64,000 nucleotides of DNA. Origin: Reticulitermes speratus (lineage: Eukaryota; Arthropoda; Insecta; Blattodea; Rhinotermitidae). The notes beneath the pieces were generated by a model. The model did no database searches, was not told the origin of the DNA, and saw only the letters and a program-made list of their open reading frames with translations. Positions 34,495 through 46,247 of the stretch are shown one piece after another (within the stretch, counting starts at the first letter, position 1; every line of letters starts with the position of its first letter). The translations under genes and the position numbers were made by a program. The stretch is taken from the NCBI GenBank assembly GCA_021186555.1, contig JAJKFL010000014.1:31636033-31700032 (forward strand). The letters are read 5' to 3'.

Positions 34495-35965
34495 TTTCCA
34501 CACCAGCCTCATGCAGTATTTGTGCTGTCATATTAAGGCCATTGTGAAGCATGGAACTAAAGTAAGTAGTGTCAGAATACAGAGCTCTTCGCATATTTCA
34601 TGTTTCGACACCAACCTTATGTTCCTGTTGCTACTCGAGCCTTGATCATGTTCCTACACCAGCCTTATATTCATGTTGCTACACCAGCCTCATGATCATG
34701 TTCCTACACCAGCCTTATATTCATGTTGCTACACCAGCCTCATGATCATGTTCCTACACCAGCCTTATATTCATGTTGCTACACCAGCCTCATGATCATG
34801 TTCCTACACCAGCCTTATATTCATGTTGTTACAACAGCCTCATGATCATGTTCCTACACCAGCCTTATATTCATGTTGTTACAACAGCCTCATGATCATG
34901 TTCCTACACCAGCCTTATATTCATGTTGCTACACCATCCTCATGATCATGTTCCTACACCAGCCTTATATTCATGTTGCTACACCAGCCTTATGATCATG
35001 TTCCTACACCAGCCTTATATTCATGTTGCTACACCATCCTCATGATCATGTTCCTACACCAGCCTTATATTCATGTTGCTACACCAGCCTTATGATCATG
35101 TTCCTACACCAGCCTTATATTCATGTTCCTACACCAGCCTTATATTCATGTTGCTACACCAGCCTCATGATCATGTTCCTACACCAGCCTTATATTCATG
35201 TTGCTACACCAGCCTCATGATCATGTTCCTACACCAGCCTTATATTCATGTTGCTACACCAGCCTCATGATCATGTTCCTACACCAGCCTTATATTCATG
35301 TTGCTACACCAGCCATGCTTATGTTGCTACACCATCCTTCTATTCATGTTCCTACACCAGCCTTATATTCATGTTGCTACACCAGCCTCATGATCATGTT
35401 CCTACACCAGCCTTATATTCATGTTGCTACACCAGCCTCATGATCATGTTCCTAAACCAGCCTTATATTCATGTTGCTACACTAGCCTCATGATCATGTT
35501 CCTACACCAGCCTTATATTCATGTTGCTACACCAGCCATGTTTATGTTGCTACACCAGCCTTATATTCATGTTGCTACACCAGCCATGTTTATGTTGCTA
35601 CGCCAGCCTTATGTTTATGTTACTTACACCAGCCTTATATTCATGTTTCTACACCAGCCATGTTTATGTTGCTACACCAGCCATGTTTATGTTGCTACAC
35701 CAGCCTTTTTGTGCATGTTGCTACACCAGCAATATTTATGTTGCTACACCAGCCTTTATGTTCATGTTGCTACACGAGCCATATTTATGTTGCTACACCA
35801 GCCATGTTTATGTTGCTACACCAGCCTTATATGCATTTTTGCACACCAGCCTGATGTCCCTGTTTCCGAATGTCTTACTTTCATATTTCCGTACTAGCCT
35901 TATGTTTATATTGTCACACCAACCTTATAATCATGTTCCTGCACAAGCCTTAAGTTTATGTTACA
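34495..35965. repeat. 50-bp minisatellite made of two 25-bp half-units
   Basis: From 34655 to about 35520 the array alternates TCATGTTGCTACACCAGCCT and TCATGTTCCTACACCAGCCT half-units, each 25 bases with its joining bases, giving about 17 units. From 35520 to 35965 it changes to a 23-25-bp CATGTTTATGTTGCTACACC type, then decays. Degenerate units occur before the array (34495-34620) and again at 36544-36630. Every frame is free of stops, which creates long spurious proteins. Confidence 0.95.
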
Positions 35966-37374
35966 GGAGTGTAATTTAAGTGCAATAAAAAGATGAAAGT
36001 AAAATATATGGATGTATAGAGATCATGTGGTGGCAAAAACGGCTAAAAATAATTCATTAGCTCTGTATAGAGATGAAGTTTATCTGGGGTAAAAGGTCAT
36101 ATATAAAATGCTGTAAGGGAAGGAAAGAAGTGAGATAGCGTGATTGTAAGCAGGATTGTGGAAATTGAGAGGAATTAGGAAGAAAACAGCTAAAGTAATA
36201 TGCCCCTTGTATTTAGATGAAGAGGCTGTCAAACGTGTACTGTTGAGATGTTCAGAAGCTATAAAATGGAGGAAGGAGTTGTGAAATAAAAATGTATGAT
36301 TATGAACGAAGACGTAGCTTATAAGAAGACGTTAACATACACAAATAAAGCTCTGCTTGTATATCTGGGTAGATATTTGAACAAAGTCAAGTATAAGTGG
36401 TTTAATAAAATAAAATACTTGCACACATTATGTATAATTTGCGAAGTGGCTACCACCGTGACGACTCGGGGTTAGTTGGTAGGTAGTACCAAGTAAAAAA
36501 CCAGAAACTGAACTGTGTTATTGTTATTATTACTATTATTATACTTATGCTGCCGCACCGGCAATATTTTCATATTACCACAACATCCTCATGTTAAAGC
36601 TTCCAAACTAGCTATATTTCATGCTTTCCATGTTCAAATGTATTAAGCTACTCACAGAGTCTTCGTGATCCTTCATTTGTCTGTCCAACAGAAGTGCGCA
36701 ACACTTGAGTCAAATTATTTATAAAATTAATGATATAATCATTTTAGCCTTCTTTCTTTCTTAAGAGAAAACAGGTGGGCTTATTACATCACCGTACTGT
36801 CTGTGTGTGTCTCCCAAATTTGGACAAGTTATCGATTTCCGCGAAACTTGAGTGTTGAACTAGCAATGTACGCAACAGCGAAGCAGGCTTTATTGACTCT
36901 ACTAGGAACGTTTTGTTTTTTTAATTTATAAATACAGACTCGAGACACAAACTGGAATGAAGCATTTTTAGCAGAGTGGAAATTGCTGGACTATATAGCT
37001 CGTAGCTCGACTTAAATCTTCTTTTGTAGAAGAAAGTATCTGGTAATATGCATGTATAAGGCAATGAATTATACGTTATTGTACATACACAAGTGCACTG
37101 TATATTTGTAGTCACTGGGGAATTTTTACATTTGCGGTGCCTTCCTCTTTAAATCTAGAAATAAAATTAAAGCAAAGCTGTGGTGTTTTATTAAAACGTG
37201 TAAAAGATTTACTGTTGTCTTTCTGTCTTTCTGTCCCCTATCTCTGTCTTTCTCACTCCTTGCTTCTTACGTTAATTTCATTGTTTTTCTTGTCTATACT
37301 ACGTCTTTCCCTTTCTTTGTTTTATCTTTCGTCCTTTTCTTCTTCGTGTACCCTATTTAACTTCTCTATTTTGT
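35966..37374. other. Spacer with outlying degenerate minisatellite units
   Basis: 36544-36630 contains three decayed units ('tgccgcaccggcaatatttt', 'taccacaacatcctcatg', 'ccaaactagctatatttc'). Otherwise nothing is recognised, apart from a pyrimidine-rich run at 37210-37370. Confidence 0.5.
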
Positions 37375-37376
37375 CG

Positions 37377-37640
37377 TGGCCGATCTCAGTGGCCGCGCGG
37401 TCTAAGGCGTCGGTCTGCGACCGCTCCCTTGCTGGAACTGTGGGTTCGAATCCCACCGGAAGCATGGATATCTGTCTCTTGTGAGTGTTTTGTGTTGTTA
37501 GGTAGAGGTCTATGCGATGGGCCGATCCCTCGTCCGGAGGAGTCCTACCGAGTGTGGTGTGTCTGAGTGTGATCTCTAAACCTCAACAATGAGGAGGCTT
37601 AGACCCACGAGGGCTGTCGAGCCATAACAAAATTATCTTG
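37377..37640 (+). repeat. SINE family A, full-length plus-strand copy
   Basis: The tRNA-like head is GGCCGATCTCAGTGGCC, GCGCGGTCTAAGGCG and the B box GGGTTCGAATCCCACC. The body is 'ggtagaggtctatgcgat', 'gaggagtcctaccgagtg' and 'ctcaacaatgaggaggc'. It ends 'gtcgagccataacaaaa'. This is the best reference copy in the window. It is not a functional tRNA gene, because the tail and body are repeated elsewhere. Confidence 0.9.
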
Positions 37641-39165
37641 ACAAAGCATGTAGCCCTGTCACCTTATGTAGCAGCAGGAACAGTGCTTGTCATTACTGCG
37701 TGCAAACACTATAATGAAAACTATACATTAAAACTTCGTCAGAATATGAAGTTACTGCTGCATAAAGCCATAACGCGCCGTATTTTGTGCAAAATGTGAT
37801 GTACTGACGTCAGTATGAATATCATATTTCACACGTCCTTCCGTTTAATAAATGAGAATTAGTTGGCCTGTTGACTCAATATGTAATCCGCGTTAACTGA
37901 ATTGTTCCATTTAGTATTATTTTAATTCTACCAATTTACCATCAAAATTGGTGTGAGGTCACATTCAGTAATTGTACCTGTCGGTTGAGGCAAGTATAAT
38001 ATGGCCATATTAAAATATTGTTTGCTTTTGTTTGATGAAGATAACTACTTAATAACTGGGGCTAGGAATGTGAAATTTTATGCGGAGAGAGATATCATAA
38101 ACAAACCCACACACATTGTATGAAATATAGTTTCGAAATAAAAATTACAAACAAAGGGGTCGATGAAGCTATAAAAGACAAAAATGTAACGTGTACGTCT
38201 ACAGAACCTGCGTTTGAATAATTTATTAACGAAATAAAATAAAATGACAGTAATAAAAATAATAGTAGAAATGTGAGTCTAAAAATCTGTATAATAGGTG
38301 AGTATTCTTTATGAATTCTCTCCGAACGCCCTGTGTTTAATATTCTAATAATATTTTCAAATGCAAGAAATATTCAGATTTAATGGAATGCTAATAAGCT
38401 CGCAATAATTCTGTTTTGGTTTATGTTTGTGGACTTCGGTGCATGAGATTTAAAGATCTCAAGACATCACACGTTAATATTACAATGTTGTGCCCTACAG
38501 TTTTGTACAGGTATCAAAGTGTCAGAGGAAGTCCCTGCCTCTATCTTCACAGTCCTTGAAGATGGGGGAAGGAATCCCTTTCGAAAAGTCAGTATTCATC
38601 TGTCAAACTAAACTGGTGGCCGTAATCTTAATGATGTTCTTGAAGTATAACTGTGTTGTTATTTTGAAAATAAAAATATTTTGTTAACTCTAGGACTTGA
38701 AACCTGTGGTCGTGAAATTTGCAGCATTAGGCTGCTGTAGAACAGAAGACGGAATGCCATCTCTGCTAATGTAATAGCAGAACTAATAACTTATAATGAC
38801 GGCATTATTTGTCAGACATTCAACTTCTGCCAAGTTGGTAGGCCTGATTGTGTTGTTTCAGGCGGTCTTAATATCTCGTTGAACACTGCGGTCATTTATA
38901 AATTTCCACACTGAATTTACATTCACTTGCTTTTTAAATGCGAACGTAATTGCTACACCCTTCGTTTATTTGAGATTGTCTATTGGCATTCACGAGGAAA
39001 TTTTGAAAAGCAGTTCAGATTACTTCAAAATAACTTGTGTTTACGTTGTCTGATAAAAGGCAGTATGAAATACGAAACTTACATATACACTGTTAAATGA
39101 AGTTCAGATTGCGAAGTTTCCTATTCTGATGTCTCTCTATCTTCTCTTCATCTTCTGTGAATTTC
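37641..39165. other. Spacer with one decayed stem-loop motif
   Basis: At 38555-38586 'ccttgaagatggg', GGAAGG, AATC, CCTTTC, GAAAA resembles the recurring hammerhead-like motif. No gene is recognised. Confidence 0.4.
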
Positions 39166-39330
39166 AGTGATCGAACTCCTTACGTCAAGCCTCTACAACC
39201 TGACAGCATGCTGCTCCACTTACAATAACCCTGAAGATGGAAGCAACAAGGTTTTCCGAAATATTGGTACCTATCTTACGAAACTACACAGTGTCACATC
39301 CCGGAAGACACTTCAACTCTTTTATCATAA
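39166..39330 (+). repeat. Repeat with hammerhead-like motif
   Basis: 'acaataaccctgaagatgg' (core CTGAAGA at 39231-39237), T, GGAA, loop, TTCC, GAAAT (39258-39262), then TTGGTACC. ACC before the core and GGT after it could pair as stem I. 'catcccggaagacacttc' downstream is a block I recall from this repeat type. Confidence 0.5.
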
Positions 39331-39471
39331 CCATACGAATTCGCCGAACTTGATAGGCAACTTGCCAGGCACTGTTGTGAGGCGGGTTTATGTGCAGTGA
39401 AGGGTGCTCTAAATATCTCGGGACGATTTCCTGAGATATTTAGATGATGGTAGTTAGAATAATTTTCAACA

Positions 39472-40070
39472 TTACGGTGCATCCACACTGAGCGAGTGGC
39501 ACGTTGGTGGCAGCCCGGATGGCATTGCCACTGGGCAGTTTGGACGACATGCCACCGAGCCGCGCGACGTCGTACGAACTAGGCCAGCCGTTCCCGGCCG
39601 CTATCGGTAAACTTCTTAGAAACCCCAATGGCTTCGTCCCACCGTCATGCCGTCAACATTCACTGTGTACAAGTTATTGTATGAGTAAATGTAAATCACT
39701 CGTCAGTCTCTTGAAGCTGTTGTAACTGCATAATTGTTCCCTTGTCGGTGGTCTTGTTAATTTTTCAGAATGAGTTTTGTGTGGTCAAATACACGATATC
39801 TGCAATTACAACAAAAGCTGCCGCAGCTAAAAGCACGTCTTCTCAGTCCAACGTCGAAAAACAAGCTCTGCGCTATCCAATACTGCAAATTTTTGGCTGT
39901 TTGCTGACTGTGCGCTGCCAAACGAAGTGCCGCAAAGCCAGAAGATACTCGTGTGAGCTTTTGCCAGTGTGGACAGAAGGCCAGCAGAAGCCAGAGAAAG
40001 TCAGTGGCAATCGACTGGCAATCGTAGGAGAGCCACTACATGGCACTCTCTCAATGTGGATGGACCCTTA
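39472..40070. mobile_element. 593-bp PIF/Harbinger-type element with TTA target duplication
   Basis: TTA at 39472-39474 and 40068-40070 flanks the element. The left end CGGTGCATCCACACTGAGCG and the inverted right end GGGTCCATCCACATTGAGAG form imperfect terminal inverted repeats of about 35-40 bases, including GGCACGTTGGTGGC against GCCATGTAGTGGC. A 3-bp TWA duplication fits PIF/Harbinger (family knowledge). The interior has no intact transposase. The 176-residue plus frame 39742-40272 runs past the right end and is probably chance. Confidence 0.85.
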
Positions 40071-40494
40071 CGACATGCGAAGAATTTGGCGCGATTTCTT
40101 CTTTTCTCGGCATGTGGTTGTCACTGCAGCTTTACTTCCAGCGCCATGTACCTGTCCTTTCAGCGCGTGCTGGTTTGTATCATTGTCCAACAGTCTTCAT
40201 GTAATGCCGAAAACAACAGTTCTGCAAAGTACGTGTATCTTTCCTTCACGCCTTTCAGCCGCTTCCAGTTAGAATTAAGATAAAGAAGTTCTACAAAGGA
40301 TTAAACAGTTATTAGCCAGTGTTCATACGTGTTCCATACAGTCTAAATGAACTCTTTAAATTCCAGTATTAGCCACAGTGCTTTCAAAATTATCCTATCA
40401 CATATTAGTTCATTAATAGGACATTGGAAGGAAACAATGTGAATATGAAAATAAACAAAAAGGCAAACTTATTATTGGTCGTTGGCCGTCATAG
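40071..40494. other. Spacer without recognised features
   Basis: Nothing supportable. Confidence 0.5.
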
Positions 40495-40760
40495 CGCATT
40501 TTGTATAACGACTCGCTAAGGGCTGCATGACTCGGAGTTCGAAACCTGATGTGCGAACAGACTGTCCATGTAGCCCACCCAGGCTCGTGTACAGTGGGTG
40601 TCGCGTATGTTTCCAGGGCGTTTATCAACGGGAAAAACACGCGACACATCCCCTTCTAGCGCCAAGTTTAAGTGCGGCTAGGGCTGTAACTCTTCACCTC
40701 CTTTTTGTCTGCATGTCCATGTTACGGGGTGACCTTCACCTATAATATTGCTCGGTGAGT
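40495..40760 (+). repeat. Possible tRNA-derived repeat
   Basis: 'gactcgctaagggctgcatg' and GGAGTTCGAAACCTG resemble A and B boxes. No second copy exists in the window, so the call rests only on these boxes. Confidence 0.35.
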
Positions 40761-40889
40761 TTCTTTTTGGTCTATGGCGATTTATGTATTTATGCAATAA
40801 CTGTGATGGCCTATTTAACTGTGGGAGTGGGGACAGGCCGAGTCGCTTGAATTGTGGCCTCATGTGGCCCCGTTATACCAACTCCTGAG

Positions 40890-41445
40890 GACATGATTTT
40901 TCTTGAAATAGTAATTTGCAGAGTAAACAGAAATACATGAAGAACAAGAGAGGCAATGTAACATTGAGGCGTGTTCGCCTAACCATTCTTGCCGTTGAAA
41001 AGCAGTGAGCATTACATATTCTGAGTGTATGTCTGTAGCCTTAATTATCCAGCATGTAATGCGCATGCGCCGTATTATGTCATCTTTGGCCTCTTCGGAT
41101 CTACCATAGTTTTCTACCATATCTCATAAACGGCACGATTTTCGGGAAAAGAACTTATTGAACCTAAAACGTGTGTTTCGATTTTCTCTACAACTTTTGC
41201 CTAAATAATTTCTTAAGAAGAATTCAGCGAGTATTATTATAAGTGTTAATGCGTCTTCGCTTAAGTTACCTGTTATTGTTGTCAGATTTTAATGAAACGT
41301 GAATTTTCTCGACAGATTTTCGATCAATACTCAAATATAAAGTTTCATGAAAATCTGTCCAGTGTGAGCAGAGTTGTTTCATGTAGACGGACGGACGGAC
41401 AGACAGACATGACGAAGCTAATAGTCACTTTTCGCAATTTTCCTA
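40890..41445 (-). repeat. Longer inverted copy of the 3.2-kb ORF-bearing repeat
   Basis: Read on minus, it begins near 'ctattagcttcgtcatgtc' (41430), has TGTC/CGTC repeats (41390-41412), about 250 bases absent from the other copy, and then a frame ending at 40860. That frame reads IIRRMRITCWI, ATDIHSEYVMLTAF and WLGEHASMLHCL. Conservation of the frame in two diverged copies suggests that it once encoded a peptide. Confidence 0.7.
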
Positions 41446-41454
41446 ACGCGCCTA

Positions 41455-41570
41455 AAAACCTATCCCAAAGCAACTTTGCCCACCACAAATACCTCGGGGT
41501 GGGCTCTAGGATTGAACTCAGGCTTCCGCATTGTGAAGCCGACTAATAACCCTGTGAGTATGACACAGGC
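41455..41570 (-). repeat. SINE family B fragment
   Basis: 'acctatcccaaagcaact', 'cccaccacaaat' and the minus B box GAGTTCAATCCTAGAGC match family B. It abuts the repeat on its left. Confidence 0.6.
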
Positions 41571-41799
41571 AATGTATGGAGCGTAACTACTCCTTGAGTG
41601 AACAAAACACCGAAAGTTACTCATCATTCGAAATATTTATACATGACATAAGTCTAGTAGATAGCGTGAAACACAAATGAATGGATATTAGACGTAGTGT
41701 GCCTGGGTTTAATCCACTTTGTAATTTACATAGGCATTGCAGGATTCTTTTTGCTGTGCACCAGTTCTTCTTATGTATTTTATTCATTACCAAATAATC

Positions 41800-41980
41800 T
41801 TAAGTTGAATGAGGTTGGCTGGGAATGTGTACACATGGGAGGACACAAAAATGCATACAAAATTTTCATCGGGTATTCTGAAGGAAACATCATTTGAATG
41901 ACCTAAGTATAGACTGATTATGATATTAAAGTGGATCATAAAGGATTACTATTGGAGTTTGAGACTGGATTCCTTCGACA
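41800..41980 (+). mobile_element. LINE family 1 fragment (old)
   Basis: In shifting frames it reads MRLAGNVYTWED, HKNAYKIFIGYSEGN and DYDIKVDHKG, then 'gagactggattcc'. These line up with MRWAGHVA, AYKVLVGKPEG and WEDNIKMDL of better copies. Confidence 0.55.
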
Positions 41981-42924
41981 GTTTTGATACTTTCCCATCG
42001 TCTTGTTTTTATTGAGTAACAATAATCCTTTTTCTTCTCATGGCAAGCACAAGTGACCATCTGTTTGTGAACACAGTACTGAAACTTCGAGTTCCAAAAT
42101 ACATGAGGCCTGTTATGAATACCTTTCTCATCATTTGATTCTCAAGACGAATTCTGCCGCATGGCGTTAATTAGGTACATTATTTGACAATTAAACGATG
42201 AATGACGTGCTCGATAATTTGGTAATAATGCGACAGTACGCGTTTTAAGTCACTTTGAAGGTAACATTTTAGTGGTTTTCTTTTTCGTCTAACGGAAATA
42301 GCCGGCCTTCCGTTCGGATCCTCTACGTCATAACAACTGGCCCATTACGTTAGGTATAATTCAGAAACAGCTAATCAGTATTACGTTCTTGTGATGTGCG
42401 GCAGCGTTTTCTGCAGATAGAGGCAGGAGAGTGCTGTGAAGTGTTGTTACATACGAGTATATGCCAAACTACATGTGTCACATCCCGGCAGGTCGCAAGT
42501 TTTATTCTTTATGTGCACCGCTATGAGAATCATAAATGTAATCTTTAACCGAAATTTGATTGAATACTTTCGGCAATGAAATATACAGGGACAAATATAA
42601 TATACTTTGATTTTCTGTTACTTTTGTACACTTCGTGCAGAAATGAATGCTTTTCAAACATATTGATATCTTTAGTTGTGAGAATAGTAGTACTTTGTTG
42701 TTCCTTTTGTAAGCATCCACAGACAAATTGTGCTCCATGATCATTAAGTTGCTGCCCTCCTGTACAATGCTAGATAGTAATGGTAGTACAGACCTGGCAA
42801 AAGAGTTTGTATAGAATAACTGATTACATCTATCATGTAGAAGTATGAACTTACATATTTCATTGAAATGAGTTCAGTCAGCAGGCGCCCTGGAACAGGT
42901 TCTTCAAGATAAGCAGGTTGTTTC
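41981..42924. other. Spacer without recognised features
   Basis: No gene or bounded repeat is visible. Confidence 0.5.
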
Positions 42925-43215
42925 AGTGGCCGAGTATTCTACGCGGGCTCCTGTGACAACGATAGTGAGCCCTCGGCATCCGTAAAAGGATGGAGATTTT
43001 CTCTACTATAGGAGCGACCCTTCCTGCCGGGGGCATGGATGTCTGTCTGTTGTTAGTGTTGTGCCTTGTCAGGTAGAGGTATTTTCGTTGGGCTGATCAC
43101 TCGTCCAGAGGAGTCCTACCGAGTGTGGTGTGTCTGAGTGTGATCGTGAAGCCTAGATAACGAGGAGGCCCTGGCCCGGTACGGGCTGTTGCGCCATGGG
43201 GGGGGGGGGGGGAAT
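42925..43215 (+). repeat. SINE family A, head damaged, ending in poly-G
   Basis: 'cagtggccgagtattctacg' is followed by 'gggggcatggatgtctgtc', 'ggtagaggtattttcgtt' and 'gaggagtcctaccgagtg'. The copy ends 'ggctgttgcgccat' and runs into 15 G residues at about 43198-43212. Confidence 0.75.
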
Positions 43216-43219
43216 AGGG

Positions 43220-43262
43220 GCGACCCTAAGCTTCTCAAGGACTGTGGTGCATGAAGTTATTT
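43220..43262 (+). mobile_element. Short LINE family 1 3' UTR remnant
   Basis: 'taagcttctcaaggactgt' and 'ggtgcatgaagtta' match the 3' UTR of the LINE copies at 17590 and 48260. It is sandwiched between two opposed SINE A copies. Confidence 0.55.
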
Positions 43263-43533
43263 TTTTCCCCATGGCACACCAGCCCCTAGTGGGCCAGGAC
43301 CTCCTCATGATCAACGCTTCACGATCACACTCAGACACGACACACCACACTCGGTAGGACTCCTCTGGACGAGTGATCAGCCCGACAAAGTGACCTCTAC
43401 CTGACAACACACAACATTCACAAGAGACATCCATACCCCAGGCTGGATTCGAACCCGCAATGCCAGCAAGCGAGCAGCCGCAGACGCACACCTTAGACTT
43501 CGCGGCCACCGGGATAGGCGAAGATAGTTATTT
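43255..43533 (-). repeat. SINE family A with 8-bp target duplication
   Basis: AGTTATTT is at 43255-43262 and 43526-43533. On minus, it runs from the tRNA-like head with B box GCGGGTTCGAATCCAGCC, through the usual body, to an A tail (T run at 43261-43266). It lies head-to-head or tail-to-tail with the plus copy on its left. Confidence 0.82.
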
Positions 43534-44139
43534 AATTTAGTTGGATAGCTAGTTAAGTAGTAAGCTACCACATAGTATTATTATACGAAGCACCAAACTG
43601 TAGATTTGTATTCTGAAGGTAACCGAATCGTGTAACTGCCGAGTATACCGACTGGGACACTTTTGTAGGTTTCTTCAGTCTAAGCAGATGAGTGTGGAAT
43701 ATATCTTAAGATATGTCACGATTGCCTCCTGCCAGATTCTTACTTACTCACCTATCGTGATTTTATACCCAACCCTTTCGACGCTTTGTGACCTTCGAAA
43801 TTCTGACTCCATGGAGTAAGTTGACTTCCGAAGCCAGCAGACGCCCAGTTGGTAACGAAATTCCCCACCTTCTACGGATTTTGCACATTCATTACCGTGT
43901 TCTTGCGCCTGCTGTAGATGTTACGTGAATCCAGTTCACATACACCCTATTTCTCTCAAGTTCATTTAAACGCTGTCATCTTTCCTATGTTTAAGTCTAA
44001 TCATGTGGTCGTTTTCCCTTCAGGATTTTGATCACAATTCGTATACAAATTCAGCTATTTAACAGTGACAAGAAACAGTTTAAAAAAGTCACAAAATTAC
44101 TTTTAAAATTAATTGTCACGCTATTCGGGGATATTACGC
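43534..44139. other. Spacer without recognised features
   Basis: Nothing recognisable. Confidence 0.5.
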
Positions 44140-44230
44140 GGCGTGGGTTAGAATTTTGTTACCGACGTTTCGGGACAGTTTATCGATCCCTTTTTAGGTG
44201 TCAAGCAGTGCAAGAAGAACCATGGGATAC
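44140..44230 (-). repeat. Hammerhead-like motif, core decayed
   Basis: On minus, CACC (44200-44197), a decayed core, GGGA, loop, TCCC, GAAAC (44171-44167), GTC and GGT (44163-44161). The stem II and stem I pairings are visible. The CTGANGA core is mutated. Confidence 0.4.
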
Positions 44231-44359
44231 TTGACCATCGGGGTACTAAAATGTAAACGTATGTGCGTGCAGTAACATAATGAGGCACATTTATAACACA
44301 GCATACAAACACTAAGCACCGAATTCGCACCACATAAGAGCATGATACCGTGACAGTGT

Positions 44360-44405
44360 TTTCAAGACACTGACGATGACGCAAACAGTGTCGTCGAAAC
44401 GCCTA
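44360..44405 (+). repeat. Hammerhead-like motif
   Basis: Core CTGACGA (44370-44376), T, GACG (44378-44381), loop, CGTC (44392-44395), GAAAC (44396-44400). Both core sequences are intact. A convincing stem I is not visible. Confidence 0.5.
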
Positions 44406-44514
44406 TGTAACTACTTACTAAGATGCCACACTGAACGTACAACGTAGTGTGAGTGATATGTGTTATGTGACTATGTACGTATGTATCTTACGTGGCGGTG
44501 TAAGTTATATAACT

Positions 44515-45392
44515 GTGTATGTATGTATGTGCTTATGTATGTATATATGTATGTATGTGTGTATGTATGTATGTATATATGTATGTATGTGTGTATGTAT
44601 GTATGTGTGTATGTATGTGTGTATGTATGTGTATATGTATGTGTGTATTTATGTATGTATGTGTATGTATGTATGTGTGTGTGTGTATGTATGTATGTGT
44701 ATGTATGTATGTATGTATGTATGTGTGTGTGTGTATGTATGTATGTGTATGTATGTGTGTATGTATGTGTTATGTATGTATGTGTGTATGTATGTGTTAT
44801 GTATGTATGTGTATATGTATGTGTGTATGTATGTATGTATGTATGTATGTATGTGTATGTATGTATGTAAGTATGTATGTATGTATGTATGTATGTATGT
44901 GTGTATGTATGTATGTGTATGTATGTGTGTATGTATGTGTTATGTATGTATGTGTATATGTATGTGTGTATGTATGTATGTGTATGTATGTATGTATGTA
45001 TGTATGTATGTATGTATGTATGTATGTATGTATGTATGTATGTGTGTGTGTATGTATGTATGTGTATATGTATGTGTGTATGTATGTGTTATGTATGTAT
45101 GTGTATATGTATGTGTGTATGTATGTATGTGTATGTATGTATGTATGTATGTATGTGTGTGTGTGTATGTATGTGTATATGTATGTGTGTATTTATGTAT
45201 GTATGTGTATGTATGTATGTATGTATGTGTGTATGTATGTATGTGTATATGTATGTGTGTATGTGTGTGTATATGTATGTGTGTATGTATGTATGTGTAT
45301 GTATGTATGTATGTGTGTGTGTATGTATGTGTATGTATGTGTGTATGTATTATGTATGTATGTGTGTATGTATGTATGTATGTATGTATTGA
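44515..45392. repeat. (TATG)n compound microsatellite, about 0.88 kb
   Basis: TATG repeats are interrupted by TG and TATA variants. The tetramer keeps all three plus frames open (YVCM-type peptide) and one minus frame (HTYI-type), so the 320-, 314-, 171- and 203-residue frames here are artefacts. Internal blocks such as 'tatgtatgtgttatgtatg' recur, which suggests larger-scale duplication within the array. Confidence 0.97.
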
Positions 45393-46247
45393 AATTCTCA
45401 GAGCGTTGTAGTTTTTATGCAGGTGGCAGCTCTGTGTCCAGCTCTGTCCCGTCTGAAGAATGAGGGTGTAAATTATTTCACTGTTATAATGGAGTAAAGT
45501 TGGAACGAGAGGGGAGTGGAGAATACAGATAAGAAAGGAATTATTTCCCATTGCAATTTAGCGGGATTTTCCAGTAGTAACAACCAATAACTACAGCCAG
45601 CGTCTATTGTTTTGAGCTTATATTTTGTCTTTGTTTTTTCCATCCTTCCTTCGAAGCTCTTGCAGTTACCCATTTTCCTCTCGACGTACTGTGACAAAAA
45701 GGAATGCTATACTCTGTGAATTATTGATTTGTTCACCATCACTTAACCCATTTTACAGCAATCAGTTTACTTTCTTCTTGTGCGTGAGGTAGTTTCATAC
45801 GACAATAAACATTTCATCTGCATTGTGCCTCTCATTCACTCAAGGTTCTACTAATGTCGAAGGCACGAATGTAGTTTTCACGTAATGTGATTGTAATCTG
45901 CATAATACATGGTTCCTGGATCCATCAAACAACATAATTTGTGTAAACTTTCCTTGTAATTCATTTACGTTCAAATCAGATAACAATGCTACGGTCTGCT
46001 TTGTTTTCAGTTCTTGGCTTGGCTTGGTTAATTAGTTTCCATTTGTTGGCTTGGCACAGAAACAGCTCTGACGCATGTACTGGCTGCATTAAAGTTAATC
46101 TTTCTCTGAACCTGGAGCGTTAATACGACGTGGAAAAAGTTTGATCGTATCAATTAAGTGAACATTCGTAGCGAGAGATCTCCTTCTGTACAAATCGAAA
46201 TTTGACATTTTGTGTGATAATTCCAATTTGTAGCGGGCCTTTCACAC
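45393..46247. other. Spacer without recognised features
   Basis: I see no gene or bounded repeat. Confidence 0.5.

Noticed and set aside
35023-35979. Overlapping His/Tyr/Pro-rich frames
   Set aside because: They arise from the 25/50-bp minisatellite, which is stop-free in all plus frames.
37377-37460. Functional tRNA gene
   Set aside because: The A and B boxes are good, but the same head is followed by the same non-tRNA body and tail in at least six other places. It is a SINE.
39742-40272. 176-residue plus frame as a gene
   Set aside because: It spans the right end of the PIF/Harbinger-like element and continues into flanking DNA without any recognisable domain.
44449-45551. Frames of 320, 314, 203 and 171 residues
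   Set aside because: They are translations of the TATG microsatellite. The repeat has no stop codon in several frames and encodes only YVCM- or HTYI-type periodicity.
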